NCBI GenBank assembly: GCA_036337015.1
Contig: JAYZEZ010000002.1
Coordinates: forward strand, 62,001-126,000
Length of the DNA stretch: 64,000 nucleotides
Source: Casp-alpha2 sp036337015
Lineage (GTDB): Bacteria; Pseudomonadota; Alphaproteobacteria; Rhodospirillales; Casp-alpha2
Reading direction: 5' to 3'
Of the stretch, positions 53,713 through 62,833 are shown piece after piece. The notes under the pieces were generated by a model. The model did not search any database. It was not told where the DNA came from and worked only from the letters and a program-made list of their open reading frames with translations. Every line of letters begins with the position of its first letter. Within the stretch, counting starts at the first letter, position 1. The position numbers were made by a program, and so were the translations under genes.

Positions 53713-54686
53713 CGTTTTTCCCAATCAAGTGCGGTTCGAATCATTAATTCAATATTATCAAAATTAGGAGACCACGATAGTAGCGACAGCATCTTAGCAT
53801 TGTTTGCCACCAAAACAGCAGCATCACCAATTCGACGAGGGGCTATAGTGGTCTCAATAGATACAGATGCTACTTTTTCAACTGCCTTTATAATTTCTTT
53901 AACCGAGTGACCGTGTCCATAACCACAATTAAGAACAATGGATTTACCGTCTTCCATCAAATGTTTTAAGGCTAACAAATGGGCATCTGCTAAATCAGTA
54001 ACATGAATATAGTCACGAAGACAGGTACCATCACTGGTGTTGAAATCGTCTCCAAAAATTGACACCCCCCTTCGATAGCCAAGCGCTGCCTCAGTAGCAA
54101 TCTTTATTAAATGTGTTGGGGGTCCGACTTGTCCACTACGACCTTCAGGATCCGCGCCTGCAACGTTAAAATATCGGAGCAAAGCAACCTTCATTGGCGA
54201 CGCAATAGCTGCATCAGAAAGCATCCATTCGGTCATCAACTTACTACGTCCATAGGGGCTTATAGGATTTGTAGGCTCCGATTCGGAAATCGGTATATTT
54301 TCTGGTTCGCCGTAAACAGAAGCCGATGATGAAAATACAAAATTTTCAACCCCTTTGTGTACGCAAGCCTTGATTAGATCACAGCTAGCACTGGTATTGT
54401 TTGAGTAATACGAAAGGGGTATTTTAAAAGATTCCGGATTGATAATTGATCCAGCAAAGTGCATAACTGATTTGCAATCGTATTCATTTAACGTTTTATT
54501 TATTAAATCAGTATCGCCGATATGCCCTTTAACGAAAGGAACACCGTCGGGTATCAAGTCACGTTGACCCGTTGAGAGGTCGTCAATAACTACCACTGGG
54601 ATATTGCTGTCCAGAAGCGCAAGTACAACATGGCTACCAATATAGCCTGCGCCACCAGTGATGAGAATTGGTGTATTATTTGCCAT
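53709..54686 (-). CDS. galE: UDP-glucose 4-epimerase family
   Basis: The 325-residue SDR enzyme has ITGGAGYIGSHVV, the VVIDDLSTGQRD block, SSSASVYG, SPYGRSKLMTEWM with Tyr and Lys, and LRYFNVAGADPEG, all standard for GalE. It interconverts UDP-glucose and UDP-galactose or their N-acetyl forms, supplying the locus. It is the first gene of a four-gene operon divergent from hisH across 72 bases. The final residues overlap the KdsB-like start in TTGA. Confidence 0.92.
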   Translation of the reverse strand: MANNTPILITGGAGYIGSHVVLALLDSNIPVVVIDDLSTGQRDLIPDGVPFVKGHIGDTDLINKTLNEYDCKSVMHFAGSIINPESFKIPLSYYSNNTSASCDLIKACVHKGVENFVFSSSASVYGEPENIPISESEPTNPISPYGRSKLMTEWMLSDAAIASPMKVALLRYFNVAGADPEGRSGQVGPPTHLIKIATEAALGYRRGVSIFGDDFNTSDGTCLRDYIHVTDLADAHLLALKHLMEDGKSIVLNCGYGHGHSVKEIIKAVEKVASVSIETTIAPRRIGDAAVLVANNAKMLSLLSWSPNFDNIELMIRTALDWEKR

Positions 54687-54758
54687 AAAAAATTAATGGA
54701 ATATTAAAAAAGACCGTTATAACTGAAGTCAGAAACTGAAAGTAGCGAATTTAAAAAG

Positions 54759-55403
54759 ATGTCAAAATTTGTTTTTGTTGATATGGAGACTGGGAATCTT
54801 CATTCTTTAGAAAACGCATTTAAACGGATTGGTGTTGAAATCGTAAGAGCAACTAGCCCAACCGATGTAGCAGATGCTTCTGTAGTTGTGTTGCCAGGCG
54901 TTGGCGCATTTGGCAAGGCCATGGAAGTGTTAAGAGAAAAAGACTTAATAGACCCCCTACGACAAATTGTTCTTACCAAAAGAAAACCATTATTAGGTAT
55001 TTGTCTCGGGATGCAGCTACTTGCAGAAAACAGTAACGAGCATGGTTTTCATAATGGCTTGGGCCTACTCAAAGGGAGCGTTCGCAAACTCGAGCCAACC
55101 ACTCCCGAATTTCGTGTGCCCAATATTGGCTGGTACGATGTTAACGTTGAAGATACTAAAGAGCTATTTGTAAATGAAGGCACAATCCGCTCATATTATT
55201 TTGTTCACAGTTATCATTTGGTTTGCGATGATCCCAACGATGTCGCGGGCGCAATAAATTATGGAGGAGAAAAAGTAACAGCAGCAATTGAAAAAAATAA
55301 TGTATTTGGTTTACAATTCCATCCCGAAAAAAGTCAGGGTGCGGGCCTTGACCTTCTTAATAACTTTTTAAAATACATGAGAAAGATGGGGTATGTTTTT
55401 TAA
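54759..55403 (+). CDS. hisH: HisH-like glutamine amidotransferase subunit
   Basis: The 214-residue product is a class I glutaminase with GVGAFGKAM, LLGICLGMQLL containing the nucleophile Cys82, and LQFHPEKSQ with His188 and Glu190, the complete triad. It releases ammonia from glutamine for a HisF partner. In O-antigen loci HisH2/HisF2 pairs feed ammonia to WbpG/PseA-type sugar amidotransferases. The likely partner is the HisF-WbpG fusion at 56611. It is on the opposite strand from it and has an own promoter region shared with galE. Nothing here suggests histidine biosynthesis genes. Confidence 0.92.
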   Translation: MSKFVFVDMETGNLHSLENAFKRIGVEIVRATSPTDVADASVVVLPGVGAFGKAMEVLREKDLIDPLRQIVLTKRKPLLGICLGMQLLAENSNEHGFHNGLGLLKGSVRKLEPTTPEFRVPNIGWYDVNVEDTKELFVNEGTIRSYYFVHSYHLVCDDPNDVAGAINYGGEKVTAAIEKNNVFGLQFHPEKSQGAGLDLLNNFLKYMRKMGYVF

Positions 55404-55429
55404 GTTCATCTATTTAAAAGCATTCCTGA

Positions 55430-56560
55430 TTAAAGGCCTCTTATAGCCTGAAGTCTTCCATTTTCAGTATCGACAACGTAAAGCACATCATTGTGCAATA
55501 CCGCATCAAAAGGATGATTAAAAGCTCCCGGCTTATTCCCCATTTTTGAAAACCCCTGCTTTTCCCAACTAATGGTAACACCACCACCATCTTTTTCACC
55601 AATCCAACCAAGAAAATTTCCATCATTGCTAAATTTTTGAATTCGATTATTTAAAGATTCTGCAATGATCATTTGGCCATCAGGAGTAAACTGAAGCGAA
55701 GAGGGGTTCTTAAATCCACCCGGCTCGGAGCTAATTTTTGCGTGACCCCCCATTTCCCATCCATCAGTTAGGCCGCCTCCAATTTTAGCGCCTATCCAAC
55801 CAGCATAGCTTCCGTTAGAATCAAACCTGATAACACAATGATTTAATGTATCTACTACTAAGATAAAACCATCTTTGTTTAAACGAGCCACATGCGGCTT
55901 AAAAAATTGGTTTGGCTGACGTTCCTTAGGTGGCAAACCAGTTGAAGAAAAACCACCGCCTGATATAGCCATCCAATCAACAAAGCGATCATCATGCGTG
56001 TAGCGATGAAAACAATGTCCTAAAAAATCTGTCACATATAGATATCCATCATCGCAGTAACATGAAGTTACGGGACCTTTAAGCGGGGGGGAGCCAGTTT
56101 CACCCTCGCCTATATATCCCAGATGCCGACCATCTTCAGAAAATCTTTGCAATCGAGCATTGGTAAGCTCTGTCACTATAATATTATCATCTCGATCAAA
56201 AGTAATATTATGGGGTCGAGAAAATCCGCCCGGCTTAGCACTTTCAACCGCCAAGCCCTTTTCCTTAGACCATCCATTAATTTGCTGTTTGGTATTTTTA
56301 GCATGACCTAACCAACCACTAAATTCCCAATTTGGTGAAAATCTAATAACGCGGTGTCCATCAAAGTCAGCTACAAATGCATTTCCTTTTTTATCGAAGG
56401 ATAATCCGAAAGGTCGAACGAATGGCTGCAAAATTCCTATCTCTAAATCGCCCTTTCTATGCCACTTCCAAATCCATTGGTTTTTAGAAGCTTGGAATTG
56501 TCGCTTTCTAAAACTTATGCTGCCAGTCCAACGATGTTTGATTTGGTCTAAAAGTAACAT
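55430..56560 (-). CDS. NHL-repeat beta-propeller protein
   Basis: The 376-residue product is built from six NHL repeats of the type GxFxxPxxxxFDxDGNxxVxDxxNxRIxxF, for example FVRPFGLSF, FSRPHNITF, FKNPSSLQF and FNHPFDAVL, giving a six-blade propeller. Between the repeats are longer loops such as GWIGEKDGGG and GWIGAKIGGG. No signal peptide or membrane segment is visible. NHL propellers bind proteins, RNA or glycans and may act as scaffolds. It lies between hisH and the HisF-WbpG fusion, which makes a role with the amidotransferase worth testing, though location is the only evidence. A seven-G run occurs at 56085-56091. Confidence 0.85.
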   Translation of the reverse strand: MLLLDQIKHRWTGSISFRKRQFQASKNQWIWKWHRKGDLEIGILQPFVRPFGLSFDKKGNAFVADFDGHRVIRFSPNWEFSGWLGHAKNTKQQINGWSKEKGLAVESAKPGGFSRPHNITFDRDDNIIVTELTNARLQRFSEDGRHLGYIGEGETGSPPLKGPVTSCYCDDGYLYVTDFLGHCFHRYTHDDRFVDWMAISGGGFSSTGLPPKERQPNQFFKPHVARLNKDGFILVVDTLNHCVIRFDSNGSYAGWIGAKIGGGLTDGWEMGGHAKISSEPGGFKNPSSLQFTPDGQMIIAESLNNRIQKFSNDGNFLGWIGEKDGGGVTISWEKQGFSKMGNKPGAFNHPFDAVLHNDVLYVVDTENGRLQAIRGL

Positions 56561-56610
56561 AATTTATGTTTAATTAAATGCACAAACAACATAGTTGCCT
56601 GCATTATATA

Positions 56611-58662
56611 TTAATCCCAAATGTTATCCTTTACCCAACTGCTTTTTTCATATCTCCAAACTCTAGGGTCACGAAAAGTATCTGCAATGGCATCAAATTC
56701 TTTTTCTGTCATATCAGTATACTTCAACCAACGATCTAAGTCCTGAGGTTTAACATGGTCATGTTTTTTAACTAAGCTAATTGCCTTATCACGAGAGAGA
56801 ATCCCCGCCCTTATATCCTTAGAAGCATGATCCGTACACCGGCCATAACCAAATTTTATCCACTTCATATAATCATGAACGCCGTTTTCATGAATATCGT
56901 CCAGGTTTGATATTCTGCGATAAGTCCGATCAAACGATTTTTCAGCACGTTTGAAGCCATATTTTTCAACAACCATCTCAGCATGCTTGTTAGCTTCCCA
57001 GTAGGTATAGTCACTTAAATGAACACCGCGCAAACCTAACTCAAACATTTCAGCATCAGATGGATAAGAATATGGAAAAAGATCATCCTTTTTTAAGCCC
57101 TCAAAGCCAATCATATAGTTCCATTCAAACCCCCTTAAATCGTGCTCAAGACGATGGCGGTAATTTCTTTCGCAAAAATCGCTCATACTGTTCTGACCAG
57201 CCAAGTCGGACCATGTGTTTTCTCCCCAAATGACAATGGGAATCTTCTTTTCCAAAGCAATTCTCATAGGAACCGAAACGATACCCATATGCGCATGCCA
57301 GTTCATGTCACCAAGAATTTTAAAGCCTAAACGATTAAGTTTTATTAAAATTTCAATCTCTGGGCGAATAATTATGTGATCAACATCAAAGACTTTTCGC
57401 ATTCTTTGCAAATTACGTTCGCCAACATCAGAGTAATTGTTACCATAATACGTTATAAGCAATGGATTAAAACCGAGAACATTCTTAATATAGTGGGTTT
57501 GAAAATAACTGTCTTTCCCACCGCTAACAGGAATAACGCAATCATATTGACTCCCATAAGGACAATGGTTTTTTTCAATCAGATCAATTAGCTTCTGTTT
57601 GCGGTCATTCCATTCTTCTTTTTGAACTTTCTCTTTTTGAGAAGCCGTTCTACAGCCCATACAAACTTGATTATCGTTATACTCCATTGGCGTTGCGCTT
57701 ATAGATGGATAAACACACTTAGAACACCAGGTAATGTTTTTATAAATACGGCTATTGGCTTTGAATTTTGATGTTTTAGCCTTCCTCATGCGCTTACTTA
57801 ATCGTTCATTTTCTTTTTTAAAGTTATAAATTGGATCTCGAGATGTCCATGGGCTGTCCAACTCAATCGCGCGCATTGAAATTTGATTTTGCAAACAAGC
57901 TTGCTTTGCTATTGGATAGCTGACTTCACGAAAATGAAAAATGTTGGCTGCTGCAACAGCAGAAGCACCAGCTTTAGTAATGCCTTCCGGAAAATGATTG
58001 AAGTCCCCAACACCCCCGCAGGCAATTACAGGAATAGATTTTACCGCACTAGTCACACTTCTGATCAAATCGAGGTCGTATCCAGCTCCGCTACCATCTC
58101 TATCAATAGAATTAAGGAAAATCTCACCCGCGCCCCTTTTTTCTGCTTCACACGCCCAATCTTCTGGCGTTATACCAGTTGGATGCGAGCCATTCTTTGA
58201 AAAAACCTCAAGCTTTCCATCTTTATGTCTAAGTGCATCAATACTGACAGTAATACATTGCGATCCAAATCTTTCAGCTGCCTTGGATATAAATTTAGGA
58301 TTTTCTAGTGCCTGACTGTTAATTACGCACTTATCAGCTCCATTCGATAATCGCTCTCTTATATCCTCCAGAGACCTGATCCTCCCACCAAAAGCAAGTG
58401 GCGCAAAACAAACATCAGCAATTTGCTTTAACAAGCTAATAACTGACGTGCTATTATACCGTTCATACTTATCATCGCGGCGAAGATCGTGATTGTCGTC
58501 TATACTAATATCTAATAGAACGATCTCATCAACATTCCAGTTAGACAGCCGGGAAATAGTATTAATCGGATTACCGATTATCTGATGAATTTTGAACGAT
58601 TGACTACGAACGACTTGTCCGTTTTTAAGCAAAATGCAGGGAATTAACCGAGAATATGACAT
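56611..58662 (-). CDS. Fusion: HisF-like synthase and WbpG/PseA-type sugar amidotransferase
   Basis: Residues 1-255 are HisF-like (RLIPCILLKNGQVV, FGGRIRSLED, VSIDA with Asp142, SIDRDGSGAGYD, FHFRE). The cyclase aspartate expected in the CLDVK motif is absent, replaced by a Leu in CILLK. Residues 300-683 are the N-acetyl sugar amidotransferase: C313-x2-C316 and C334-x2-C337 (zinc), the PP-loop SGGKDSYF at 380-387, and a long C-terminal region. In O-antigen and pseudaminic/legionaminic acid pathways HisH, HisF and WbpG/PseA are separate proteins that turn an N-acetyl group into an acetamidino group. Here HisF and WbpG are one chain, so ammonia made by HisH would pass from the HisF barrel to the PP-loop domain. 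Confidence 0.9.
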   Translation of the reverse strand: MSYSRLIPCILLKNGQVVRSQSFKIHQIIGNPINTISRLSNWNVDEIVLLDISIDDNHDLRRDDKYERYNSTSVISLLKQIADVCFAPLAFGGRIRSLEDIRERLSNGADKCVINSQALENPKFISKAAERFGSQCITVSIDALRHKDGKLEVFSKNGSHPTGITPEDWACEAEKRGAGEIFLNSIDRDGSGAGYDLDLIRSVTSAVKSIPVIACGGVGDFNHFPEGITKAGASAVAAANIFHFREVSYPIAKQACLQNQISMRAIELDSPWTSRDPIYNFKKENERLSKRMRKAKTSKFKANSRIYKNITWCSKCVYPSISATPMEYNDNQVCMGCRTASQKEKVQKEEWNDRKQKLIDLIEKNHCPYGSQYDCVIPVSGGKDSYFQTHYIKNVLGFNPLLITYYGNNYSDVGERNLQRMRKVFDVDHIIIRPEIEILIKLNRLGFKILGDMNWHAHMGIVSVPMRIALEKKIPIVIWGENTWSDLAGQNSMSDFCERNYRHRLEHDLRGFEWNYMIGFEGLKKDDLFPYSYPSDAEMFELGLRGVHLSDYTYWEANKHAEMVVEKYGFKRAEKSFDRTYRRISNLDDIHENGVHDYMKWIKFGYGRCTDHASKDIRAGILSRDKAISLVKKHDHVKPQDLDRWLKYTDMTEKEFDAIADTFRDPRVWRYEKSSWVKDNIWD

Positions 58663-58669
58663 GTGATTA

Positions 58670-59866
58670 TTAATTCAACGGCCCTAGATTTTTCAAGCCT
58701 ATTTTATTGTGCACTATCTCCCATAAATTCCTAGAGGGAGAGCCACACGCTTTCAAATATTCATTGATATAGCCTTCATAAAGTTTTTCGTTCACATATA
58801 ATAAATTTGAAAAGTCGACTTCATCAGGTTCATCAAAATAATTTATAGGAACACCTAAAACATTTGAAAATTTTTCAAACACATACTTATATTTAGGGTG
58901 CAGATCATACATTTCCTTATTGGCCAGCAACATTACTGGCTTTTGAAACAAAACTGCTATTCCAATAGCTGTACTATAATGAGCTAAAACAATACGACTT
59001 TTAGCAATTAGGTCTACGGTTTTCCCCAAAGAAACTTCCCGATCTCCAAATGCGGTCTGAATTTTCCTTCGATTTGACCGGGGATGCCCCGCAATCACAA
59101 CCCTTAAATTTAAATGATCCTCTATAGCGTCAAAAACCATTCTTAATTTTCTATAATATGCGTCCGCATTAATCTTGCCAGCAATTTTCAAGGAAATAAA
59201 TCCCGGATGATCTGGCAAGGACTGATCTATAAAAACGGCAATATTTTCCTGTACAAAACTAGAATTTTTCTTATCAAGAAATAAGTCAAAATCCATTGTA
59301 TGAGCAAATATTGGTGTTGTTTTCTCACCTACGAGTTCATTTTTCATATGGCTAGCATTGCCATTATAAACTATGTAATCAGCTTCCCGTATTCCTATAA
59401 ATTGTCTGGGCAGGCGATAAAGAATTGAATTAAAAATATTCATTGTTTTTAATCTTAACCAAAAGTCCTGAAAAGTCTTATACCCTGACCTATCGCCCCT
59501 TTCCCATATGGCCCCCGGGTAAACGGAAGGCGCAAAAATCAAATAAGGTGTTCCTGATTTTGCAATCATGTTCAAGGCTATGTACGTAGAATATTCAACC
59601 CCCAAAGACTGGATCAAATTTATGATCAAGTCATTCCCACTAAAGGTTTTCTTTTCAAATTTTAAAAGCTTTTGCGATCCAATTTTTCGAAGCTCTATCC
59701 TAGAATCATTTATTTCTTCAGTTCGATCATTCGGTGTCTCTGGATGCACAAGGTCACTTAAGTCAAGAATGGTAATCTCATGGCCTTTGCTTAATAAAAA
59801 CTCGATTCCATAACGATTAAAATCTCGTTTCACCAAAGGTTGTTTTATTAAAATTAAAACCTTCAC
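58670..59866 (-). CDS. Unknown protein, GT-B-like
   Basis: The 398-residue product starts KVLILIKQPLVKRDFNRYG, has AGHPRSNRRKIQ and SRIVLAHYSTAIGIAVLFQKPVMLL, and so resembles the N-terminal and donor-side blocks of GT-B enzymes (HP and SxxxxxxAxxxxKP). I cannot assign a named family. It lies seven bases after the HisF-WbpG fusion start region and six bases before the CBS-nucleotidyltransferase stop, inside a nonulosonic-acid operon, so a transferase for the acidic sugar is likely. The start is GTG at 59866 with no clear ribosome site; no better start is near. Confidence 0.5.
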   Translation of the reverse strand: MKVLILIKQPLVKRDFNRYGIEFLLSKGHEITILDLSDLVHPETPNDRTEEINDSRIELRKIGSQKLLKFEKKTFSGNDLIINLIQSLGVEYSTYIALNMIAKSGTPYLIFAPSVYPGAIWERGDRSGYKTFQDFWLRLKTMNIFNSILYRLPRQFIGIREADYIVYNGNASHMKNELVGEKTTPIFAHTMDFDLFLDKKNSSFVQENIAVFIDQSLPDHPGFISLKIAGKINADAYYRKLRMVFDAIEDHLNLRVVIAGHPRSNRRKIQTAFGDREVSLGKTVDLIAKSRIVLAHYSTAIGIAVLFQKPVMLLANKEMYDLHPKYKYVFEKFSNVLGVPINYFDEPDEVDFSNLLYVNEKLYEGYINEYLKACGSPSRNLWEIVHNKIGLKNLGPLN

Positions 59867-59872
59867 AGAAAA

Positions 59873-60964
59873 TTAATCGCTGCCAGAACTAAATTCACGA
59901 AACTCAATATTGGCATGGCTGTAGTCTTCAATGGTACCTATATCACGCCAGTACCCTTCAAACGTAAAGGAGGACATAGAATGCCCGCTTGAATCAAGAA
60001 GCTTAACAAAATCTGGAAAGTCCAGGGGGCGGCTTCTAGGTATCAAACTCAAAACGTCAAGGTCTATGCAATAAACACCTGCATTAACTATAAAAGTTTG
60101 TTCAGGCTTTTCGTCCAATCCAATGATCGCATTATCTTTAATGCTTATCACTCCATAGGGAACTCGATGATTATACTCTTTAACGCAAATTGTTAAAGAG
60201 GCTCCACTTTCAGAATGGTGATGCAAAAAATCTGAAACATTTAATTTTGAAAGAACATCACCGTTAGTAACTATTATAGGTTCCGAAAGTTTTTTTCTGT
60301 CAATTAAACTAAGTGCTCCAAGTGTTCCTAATTGCTTATCTTCGCAAATATAGGAAATTTCAACGCCTAAATGACTACCATCCCCCAGAATTTCGGGAAA
60401 TTTTTTAGCTAAATAGTTAGTTGTAACAAAAAATCGCCTAATACCCTCATCGGACAATTGCTCAATAATATGCTCTATCATTGGCCGGCCTGCGACAGGA
60501 AGCAGTGGCTTTGGCATTTGCAAGGTCAGAGGATGTAACCGAGTTCCCATCCCACCCGCCATTATTACAGCTGTATTTGGAAGATTTTTTCTACGCAGAA
60601 GAGAGGCAAGCGTTAGAAACTCAACAAAATCACCTTCGTTGTTAATAACTGGAATTCCGTCAATCATTCGTTTCCGCATCAAGGCAATTACAGCTTCTGG
60701 TTCAAAAGGCTTCGTGATAACAACGGGATTCTTATTAATCAATGGCTCAACCCTTTGGTCCAAAGACATATCATTTAAAAGTCCACGGCGAATATCTCCC
60801 TCGCTAACGACGCCACTGATTCGACCATCCTCAATACAAACTAGAACATGACACCCTGTCCTATCCAATCGACGTAGGCACTCTAATAAGTCAGTATCAC
60901 TATTAATGACAAAGTGTTCAGGCAAAGCCCCAACAGAAGGGCCTTGGTTAATTTTATTTATCAT
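59873..60964 (-). CDS. CBS-domain nucleotidyltransferase (PtmE-like)
   Basis: Residues 10-125 hold two CBS domains (VVSEGDIRRGLL and DGIPVINNEGDFVEF), followed by a sugar-phosphate nucleotidyltransferase with AGGMGTRLHPLT at 136-147, LPVAGRPMIEHI and NGDVLSKL. The arrangement matches PtmE, which makes GDP-GlcN in the legionaminic acid pathway. The neighbours (NeuB-like synthase, cytidylyltransferase, acyltransferase, PseA-type amidotransferase) support that pathway. Substrate could also be another sugar phosphate, as CBS-nucleotidyltransferases occur in other loci. Gap to the cytidylyltransferase is five bases. Confidence 0.82.
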   Translation of the reverse strand: MINKINQGPSVGALPEHFVINSDTDLLECLRRLDRTGCHVLVCIEDGRISGVVSEGDIRRGLLNDMSLDQRVEPLINKNPVVITKPFEPEAVIALMRKRMIDGIPVINNEGDFVEFLTLASLLRRKNLPNTAVIMAGGMGTRLHPLTLQMPKPLLPVAGRPMIEHIIEQLSDEGIRRFFVTTNYLAKKFPEILGDGSHLGVEISYICEDKQLGTLGALSLIDRKKLSEPIIVTNGDVLSKLNVSDFLHHHSESGASLTICVKEYNHRVPYGVISIKDNAIIGLDEKPEQTFIVNAGVYCIDLDVLSLIPRSRPLDFPDFVKLLDSSGHSMSSFTFEGYWRDIGTIEDYSHANIEFREFSSGSD

Positions 60965-60969
60965 AAATT

Positions 60970-61791
60970 TTAATACTCTATTCGTGCAATAGAACCATCG
61001 CGAGCTTGGTACTCAAGGTTTAACAAATCACGAGTGCGTTTGTCATAATTAGCATTCAAACGGTTGTTGATTTTCGCCACCGCAGGTTCTCGACGCATAA
61101 AATCTAAAACAGCGTTTAAATCAAAAGTTTCACCCTGGCGATATAGGGCGGAAAAAATTTTTTCTATTACGTCTAGGTCTTCTGGGTAATCTAAGGTCAG
61201 ACGAGCTTCAACTAAAACATGCTCTGGATCAAGCGGAAGTATTTCAACGTGATTACATAAACCTGTACGCGTAAAATACATAACATAGCCTGTATCATTT
61301 TTCTTGGTGCGATAAGCTGCCAAGACTTTATTCATTGCAGCGCGAGTAAAGCAGGTAGAAGAGATGCCAAGAGGCAGTCCTTTACAAGTAGTAACATCAA
61401 TATTTGAATCTGAGAGTAAGGCTTCAATCCCAGCATCCATATACAGTGTGTCTGTTAATGGGTTGTCACCGTTAGCTTGCACTACCATATCGAATTTATA
61501 ATTATTCATAGCATCATGAAACCGTCGTATGATATCAAAACGACTACCCCTAAATACGCTAGCCCCACATTCACGAACAATTGAGAAAAGAGGATCATCA
61601 GTAGAGTCTTCAGTAATGCAAACAACGATATCTTCTAATTTTCGTATATGTCGACACTTGGCAATTCGGTTTATCAGGTGATAAATCATGGGTTTACCTG
61701 AAACTACTTTCAAATGTTTCCCCGGCAACCGCTCAGAACTAAGTCGAGCAGGAATTAGTGCGCCAATTTTAGGATTTTTTTTCAAAATCAT
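60970..61791 (-). CDS. NeuA/SpsF-type cytidylyltransferase for a nonulosonic acid
   Basis: The 273-residue product has IGALIPARLSSERLPGKHL, SGKPMIYHLINRIAK, and the VVQANGDNPLTD metal motif of the acylneuraminate cytidylyltransferase/SpsF family, with a C-terminal region of about 80 residues. It would activate the NeuB product as CMP-sugar. ATG at 61791 overlaps the NeuB gene by 23 bases. It differs from the KdsB-like genes by the NGDNP motif in place of QGDEP. Which acid (legionaminic, pseudaminic or neuraminic) is not shown. Confidence 0.8.
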   Translation of the reverse strand: MILKKNPKIGALIPARLSSERLPGKHLKVVSGKPMIYHLINRIAKCRHIRKLEDIVVCITEDSTDDPLFSIVRECGASVFRGSRFDIIRRFHDAMNNYKFDMVVQANGDNPLTDTLYMDAGIEALLSDSNIDVTTCKGLPLGISSTCFTRAAMNKVLAAYRTKKNDTGYVMYFTRTGLCNHVEILPLDPEHVLVEARLTLDYPEDLDVIEKIFSALYRQGETFDLNAVLDFMRREPAVAKINNRLNANYDKRTRDLLNLEYQARDGSIARIEY

Positions 61792-62833
61792 CTTCTTCGA
61801 TTATTGCATCAGCAATAATGTCACGTATAGCAGTACGTCCTATCACAGTATTAAGCTGATTTGGCGGAATGCCGCGACCTGGTCGTTTAAAATCTATATC
61901 TGCACGCTCAAAAACCTTTCCAGCCTTAATGAATCGTGAGGCTACAATAGAACGTCGGAAAGCAACGCGCATCTCTAAATCTTTTTCAGTAACTTTACGC
62001 TCTTTACTTCCAAGGGCAGCAGAAATTCGCCTCCCCTCACTAACAATTGTTAAAAGATCACTTTGATCTGCAGAAATAGCATGATCCCACCCTTCCATAT
62101 CCTTATTTAAGGTAAAGTGTTTTTCTATAACTCGCGCACCCAGCGCAATGGCAGCTAAAGGAATTGCAGTTCCAATAGAATGATCAGAAAAACCGATAAG
62201 GACTGAAGGAAAATTCTTTTCAAACATTCTGATATTAAGAAGATTACTATCTACATCATCTGGTGGGTAGTTAGCAATGCAATGTAACAGGGCAAGGTCG
62301 ACAACTCCGGCATTTGTCAAGGTGTCAACTGCCTCTTTAATTTCTTCCATTGAAGCCAAACCGGTAGATAATATGACTGGAACACCTTTAGCACCGATGT
62401 ATTCTAAAAATGGCAAGTTGGGTATGTCCATTGACGCTATTTTAATGAAAGGAATTTTTAAGTCATCAACAAGGAAGTCCACTTCATCAAATGAAAATCC
62501 AGAGCAAGAAAAAACAATTTCTTTTCCAGAAGCATATGCGCTTAGTTCTGTAAGTTCTCTCTTTGACAAACTATATTTTTCGACTACATCCTCTAAATCC
62601 TCTGTCCTAGTCTCATCCCGTCCATCAGACAAAAATTTATCATTGTCATAGACCTCCCTAGAGAAGATTGTATTTTTTGTCCAAGATTGAAATTTAACAC
62701 AACTGGCACCCGCTTCTAGTGCTGCATCAATTAGTTTTTTTGCTAAATTTAAATCACCGTTATGGTTAGCACCAATCTCGGCGATAATGAAAGGTGCCCC
62801 ATCGCGAGTGATCTCGTGTTTTCCAATTTTCAA
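61769..62833 (-). CDS. NeuB/LegI-type nonulosonic acid synthase
   Basis: The 354-residue product has FIIAEIGANHNGD, CVKFQSWTK, ISTGLASMEEI, GFSDHSIGTAIPL, VIEKHFTLNKD and a C-terminal SAF (antifreeze-like) domain with PGRGIPPNQL, the full NeuB/LegI/PseI set. It condenses phosphoenolpyruvate with a six-carbon amino sugar to a nine-carbon acid. The start is TTG at 62833, overlapping the GT2 stop as TTGA, with AAAGGAG eight bases upstream; the longer frame would add 13 residues. It fits with PtmE-like and PseA-type genes, so legionaminic or pseudaminic acid is likely. Confidence 0.93.
   Translation of the reverse strand: MKIGKHEITRDGAPFIIAEIGANHNGDLNLAKKLIDAALEAGASCVKFQSWTKNTIFSREVYDNDKFLSDGRDETRTEDLEDVVEKYSLSKRELTELSAYASGKEIVFSCSGFSFDEVDFLVDDLKIPFIKIASMDIPNLPFLEYIGAKGVPVILSTGLASMEEIKEAVDTLTNAGVVDLALLHCIANYPPDDVDSNLLNIRMFEKNFPSVLIGFSDHSIGTAIPLAAIALGARVIEKHFTLNKDMEGWDHAISADQSDLLTIVSEGRRISAALGSKERKVTEKDLEMRVAFRRSIVASRFIKAGKVFERADIDFKRPGRGIPPNQLNTVIGRTAIRDIIADAIIEEDDFEKKS

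Noticed and set aside
54759..58662. HisH and HisF as histidine biosynthesis genes.
   Set aside because: The HisF part lacks the cyclase aspartate and is fused to a sugar amidotransferase, and no other his gene is present.
62277..62651. A 124-codon plus-strand frame opposite the NeuB-like gene.
   Set aside because: The minus frame carries all NeuB motifs; the plus frame shows no known motif.
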